Below, piece after piece: positions 61,831-64,000 of a stretch of 64,000 bases of DNA. The position numbers were made by a program, and so were the translations under genes. The stretch comes from DSXH01 sp020724325 (GTDB taxonomy: Bacteria > Bacteroidota > Ignavibacteria > Ignavibacteriales > Melioribacteraceae). The stretch lies in NCBI GenBank assembly GCA_040756515.1, contig JBFLYW010000009.1:61215-125214 (forward strand). The letters are read 5' to 3'. The notes below the pieces were generated by a model, which did not search any database, was not told the origin of the DNA, and saw only the letters and a list, made by a program, of their open reading frames with translations. Numbering within the stretch: position 1 is the first letter of the stretch; the number at the start of each line of letters is the position of its first letter.

Positions 61831-61873
61831 ACACACTTTCAATTATTAACGGAATTTTGCAGAAAGCATATAG

Positions 61874-62974
61874 TCATGTGCTTATTACAAATTTGCAGAC
61901 GGTACCTTTATTCAAATCACTTTCGATAGATAGTTTAGACCCAAGAAAAGACAATGCCTTGTTCGTTATAGCAAGCCCAAGTCCGCTTCCGCTCTGGTTT
62001 AATTTTTCTCTTTCAAATTGATGAAACGCCTCAATTTCTTTTCGTTGTTCAGAACTAATACCTCTGCCATTATCTCCAATCGATATTTCATAACCAGACT
62101 TTGTAGAAGTACCCTTTACAATTACCGGCGTGCCTGAGGAAGAAAACTTAAACGCATTGTCAATAATCTGAATTAATGCATATGATAATAGCTCTTCGGA
62201 TAAAGAAGCAGTAACGGAATCTGCTTCTATACTTAAATCGCTGTAACGGTTGTATTCAGAAGATGTAGAAACTGCAGTTCTACTTAATAATTCAGAAAAA
62301 TCAAATTCAGTTTTAGCAAGAAACCGTAATTTAAGTTCTTCATCAAGATCGATCATTAATAAATTTGAATAAAGAATAAACTTTTCAATAACCTTATGGA
62401 GACGAGCTGCAGATAATTTAATTCTTTTTACGTATTCACGAATATCATTATCGGAAAGGAAGTCGAAATCATCAATGATCAAATCGGAGTATCCTACCAG
62501 AGATATAAGCGGTGTTCTTAATTCATGAGGAACACTTAATGCAACACTTTTAGAAAACCGATCAATTTTTTCTTTATATAACCCGGATTTTTTAATACGC
62601 AATTCAACCGAACGCAAGAGGTCTTTTGCTTTGAACGGTTTTACAATAAAATCATCTGCACCCAGATTCATACCTTCTCTAAGATCGCTATTATCCGAGC
62701 GTGCTGTAAGAAAGATAAAAGGTACCTCTTTAAACCTGTTAATTAATTTTATCTCCTTTATAATTTCTATTCCTGATTTCACGGGCATCATAACATCCGA
62801 AATAATTAAATCCGGTTTAATATCATCCAGCATTTTATGAAGATTAACATCAGATTCGAAATGAAGAACAGAATAACCCTCGCTTGTAAGAATTTCCATT
62901 ACTGAGTTCTTAACGTTGTTATCATCTTCAAACAAAATTATTTTAATTGCTTCTTTACCTGTTGATTTTTCCAT
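61874..62974 (-). CDS. REC-first histidine kinase (copy 2)
   Basis: 366 residues from the ATG at 62974; a longer frame opening with TTG at 63013 falls in repeat sequence. Receiver (acceptor Asp60 in LIISDVMMPVKSG; Lys in VKPF), HisKA (His150 in LSVPHELRTPLISLVGYSD) and HATPase (IIDNAFKFSS, GDNGRGI, GSGLGLAITN). The same architecture as the gene at 49,832, with the same xVPHELRTPLxxxxGYSx box, so the two are paralogues. Without a sensor domain, the receiver should gate the kinase. Confidence 0.92.
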   Translation of the reverse strand: MEKSTGKEAIKIILFEDDNNVKNSVMEILTSEGYSVLHFESDVNLHKMLDDIKPDLIISDVMMPVKSGIEIIKEIKLINRFKEVPFIFLTARSDNSDLREGMNLGADDFIVKPFKAKDLLRSVELRIKKSGLYKEKIDRFSKSVALSVPHELRTPLISLVGYSDLIIDDFDFLSDNDIREYVKRIKLSAARLHKVIEKFILYSNLLMIDLDEELKLRFLAKTEFDFSELLSRTAVSTSSEYNRYSDLSIEADSVTASLSEELLSYALIQIIDNAFKFSSSGTPVIVKGTSTKSGYEISIGDNGRGISSEQRKEIEAFHQFEREKLNQSGSGLGLAITNKALSFLGSKLSIESDLNKGTVCKFVIST

Positions 62975-63008
62975 AAACGTTATTACCTGGAATATTTTTA
63001 ATGATGCT

Positions 63009-63120
63009 TGCAACTTCTGAAAAATATCGCTTGTTATTCCTAACCCGCTTTAACAAGCGAGTAAAACCTAAACCTTGAAGGTAAAGCGTTGTTATTTATT
63101 TCCTTATGACCTTCAAGGTT
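63009..63120. repeat. AACCTTGAAGGT palindromic repeat with extension
   Basis: Arms AACCTTGAAGGT (63071-63082) and ACCTTCAAGGTT (63109-63120). The upstream block (AACTTCTGAAAAATATCGCT from about 63010) matches the extension of the 56,707 copy. Same orientation as that copy. Confidence 0.85.
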
Positions 63121-63130
63121 ATAAAGCTTT

Positions 63131-63205
63131 GAAAAAACATTTCTCATTCTCTTCGTTCCTTCGAAATAACATTTCTCATTCTCTTCGTTCCCTCGAAATA
63201 ACGCT
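63131..63205. repeat. 32-bp tandem repeat, inverted relative to 49,603
   Basis: Two and a fraction units of AACATTTCTCATTCTCTTCG with a 32-bp period (near 63138 and 63170). They are the reverse complement of the repeat at 49,603. As there, it lies next to a palindromic hairpin repeat. Confidence 0.85.
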
Positions 63206-63276
63206 ACTGAATTTTTCAGAATTCTATCCATTAATTCTAACACATCAAGCGATCAAAGAAAGCATTTCTTGCATTA

Positions 63277-63876
63277 TTATAAGTAATTTGTTCTTATCGT
63301 AAAAGTAATTTTAGTTCCTTCATTTAACTGGCTGTCAATAGTAATTTGCCCGTTATGCAGATCAACGGCATTCTTAACAATATTTAATCCTAATCCGCTG
63401 CCGTGAATATCGGCAACATTTTTTCCTCTGTAAAACGGCTCGAAAATATTTTTAAGATCATTTTTATCAATTCCTAATCCCTCATCCTCAACAACAAACT
63501 CAATTATGTCCTCTTTTTGTGTTACATCCAGCAGTATTTTACCTCCTTCTGGCGAAAACTTAACTGCATTTGAAAGTAAATTGCTCAGTATCTGGGTTAG
63601 TAGTTTATTATCTATTATATGTTCATCCTCTTCCAGATTATAATTGAAAATAAGATTATGACCGGGAAGTGTTTGAAAATGAACCTCGTTTAATAATTGC
63701 GAGCACAATTCCCTCAGATTAACTTTTGTTGGACTGAAATTAATTTTACCGCGGTCAACCCGGCTTAATGTTAATACATCATCTAAAAGTGAAGTCATGT
63801 ATGTAACAGAATCCTGAATCTTTTTAATATGATTTAGAACTTTATCCTCCGTCCACTTTTTGTAATAAATTTCAAC
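63277..63876 (-). pseudogene. Truncated histidine kinase (5' part lost at putative insertion sequence)
   Basis: The remaining frame encodes the end of a HisKA domain (VEIYYKKWTEDK, then LLDDVLTLSRVDRG) and a full HATPase (NLLSNAVKFSPEGG, EDEGLGI, GSGLGLNIVKNA). Similarity to the eight-PAS kinase begins abruptly at GTTGAA (63871-63876); immediately upstream the frame hits TGA, and the expected His box is absent. An ATG at 63798 would give 173 residues without the phospho-accepting His. I read it as a gene broken by an insertion whose end lies at about 63877. Confidence 0.8.
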
Positions 63877-64000
63877 CCGAAAAATTCAATAGAAAGTGAT
63901 AAATTAGGTTAAGAGAAATAAGAGAAAGAAGATACGGATATGAGAAGAGCCACTAAAAGCGTGCAATTGTTACCATACGAATTCAGCAATAATCAAGTCA
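63877..64000 (+). mobile_element. Putative insertion-sequence end with transposase start
   Basis: Starting with CCGAAAAATTCAATAG at 63877, the sequence no longer continues the kinase gene. A plus-strand frame opens with ATG at 63940 (MRRATKSVQLLPYEFSNNQV) and runs off the window. The start resembles transposases of the IS1380 kind, where a short basic N-terminus precedes an F-S-x-x-x-V stretch, but only 20 residues are visible. The abrupt break in the kinase supports an element boundary. Confidence 0.5.

Larger units (their letters stand above)
60636..61873. other. 1.24-kb gene-free region dominated by repeats
   Basis: It contains the sigma-54 promoter (60658-60673), a degenerate palindromic-family copy (60970-61019), and the roughly 101-bp tandem array (61021-61830) with an assembly gap. 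From 60721 to 60960 I see only AT-rich sequence without coding features. Confidence 0.6.

Noticed and set aside
62975..63013. TTG start of the second REC-first kinase at 63013
   Set aside because: It falls in the repeat element and adds no domain; the ATG at 62974 is preferred.
1..64000. tRNA, rRNA, defence or biosynthetic gene clusters
   Set aside because: No cloverleaf or rRNA-like sequence and no restriction, toxin-antitoxin or biosynthetic genes were recognised; all clear genes are motility or signalling genes apart from one porin and the putative transposase.

Overview
The window is a near-complete flagellar and chemotaxis locus from an AT-rich, flagellated, diderm bacterium. L- and P-ring genes (flgH, flgI) and an outer-membrane porin show that it is diderm. 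The fli gene order resembles that of Firmicutes, Thermotogae and Spirochaetes. The combination of tandem HDOD proteins, LytTR and multi-PAS signalling genes and many short interspersed intergenic repeats suggests the Ignavibacteria/Chlorobi-Bacteroidetes side of the tree. That placement is inference; no rRNA or marker gene is present. Almost every gene is on the minus strand, so genes are transcribed from high to low coordinates.

Region 1 (about 1-32,620, minus) is one long array with overlapping or closely abutting genes. In transcription order: flgB-flgC-(77 aa unknown)-fliE-fliF-fliG-fliH-fliI-fliJ-(MotE/YlxF-like)-fliK-flgD-(TIGR02530)-flgE-fliL-fliM-fliN-fliO-fliP-fliQ-fliR-flhB-flhA-flhF-flhG-(78 aa membrane protein)-fliA-HDOD-HDOD-(GAF pseudokinase)-(204 aa membrane protein)-flgF-flgG-flgA-flgH-flgI-flgJ/SLT-flgN-flgK. 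It builds the rod, MS ring, switch, export gate, hook, L/P rings and first hook-filament junction protein. Flagellin, FliD, FliS and MotAB are not in the window. GC-rich hairpins flank flgE.

Region 2 (32,743-39,828, minus) is a chemotaxis operon: HEAT-repeat protein-cheR-cheY2-cheY1-cheZ-cheA-cheB-(81 aa unknown). It is preceded by an excellent sigma-28 promoter, so FliA made in region 1 probably switches it on.

Region 3 (39,829-43,247) holds the only two substantial plus-strand genes, a PAS histidine kinase and a hybrid kinase. An intergenic region follows with a candidate structured RNA and a strong intrinsic terminator.

Region 4 (44,068-63,876, minus) is a sensory island. It holds an NtrC-type sigma-54 activator with a sensor-less kinase, two cheW genes, two chemoreceptors, a DcaP-like porin between one cheW and one receptor, two REC-first histidine kinases, a kinase with eight PAS domains, and a LytTR response regulator. 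The cheW-porin-mcp operon has a near-perfect sigma-54 promoter. Weaker sigma-54-like sites precede flgB and fliL, which suggests a sigma-54/NtrC-like to FliA hierarchy. Interspersed palindromic repeats, 32-bp tandem repeats and a roughly 101-bp tandem array containing a 100-N assembly gap lie between these genes. At the right edge a histidine kinase gene is cut off, apparently by the end of an insertion sequence whose transposase starts at 63,940.

I found no tRNA, rRNA, CRISPR array or dedicated defence system. The most unusual items are the flagellar-operon pseudokinase, the CheZ with a FliM-like tail, the cheW-porin-receptor operon, the structured RNA candidate near 43.5 kb and the repeat families.
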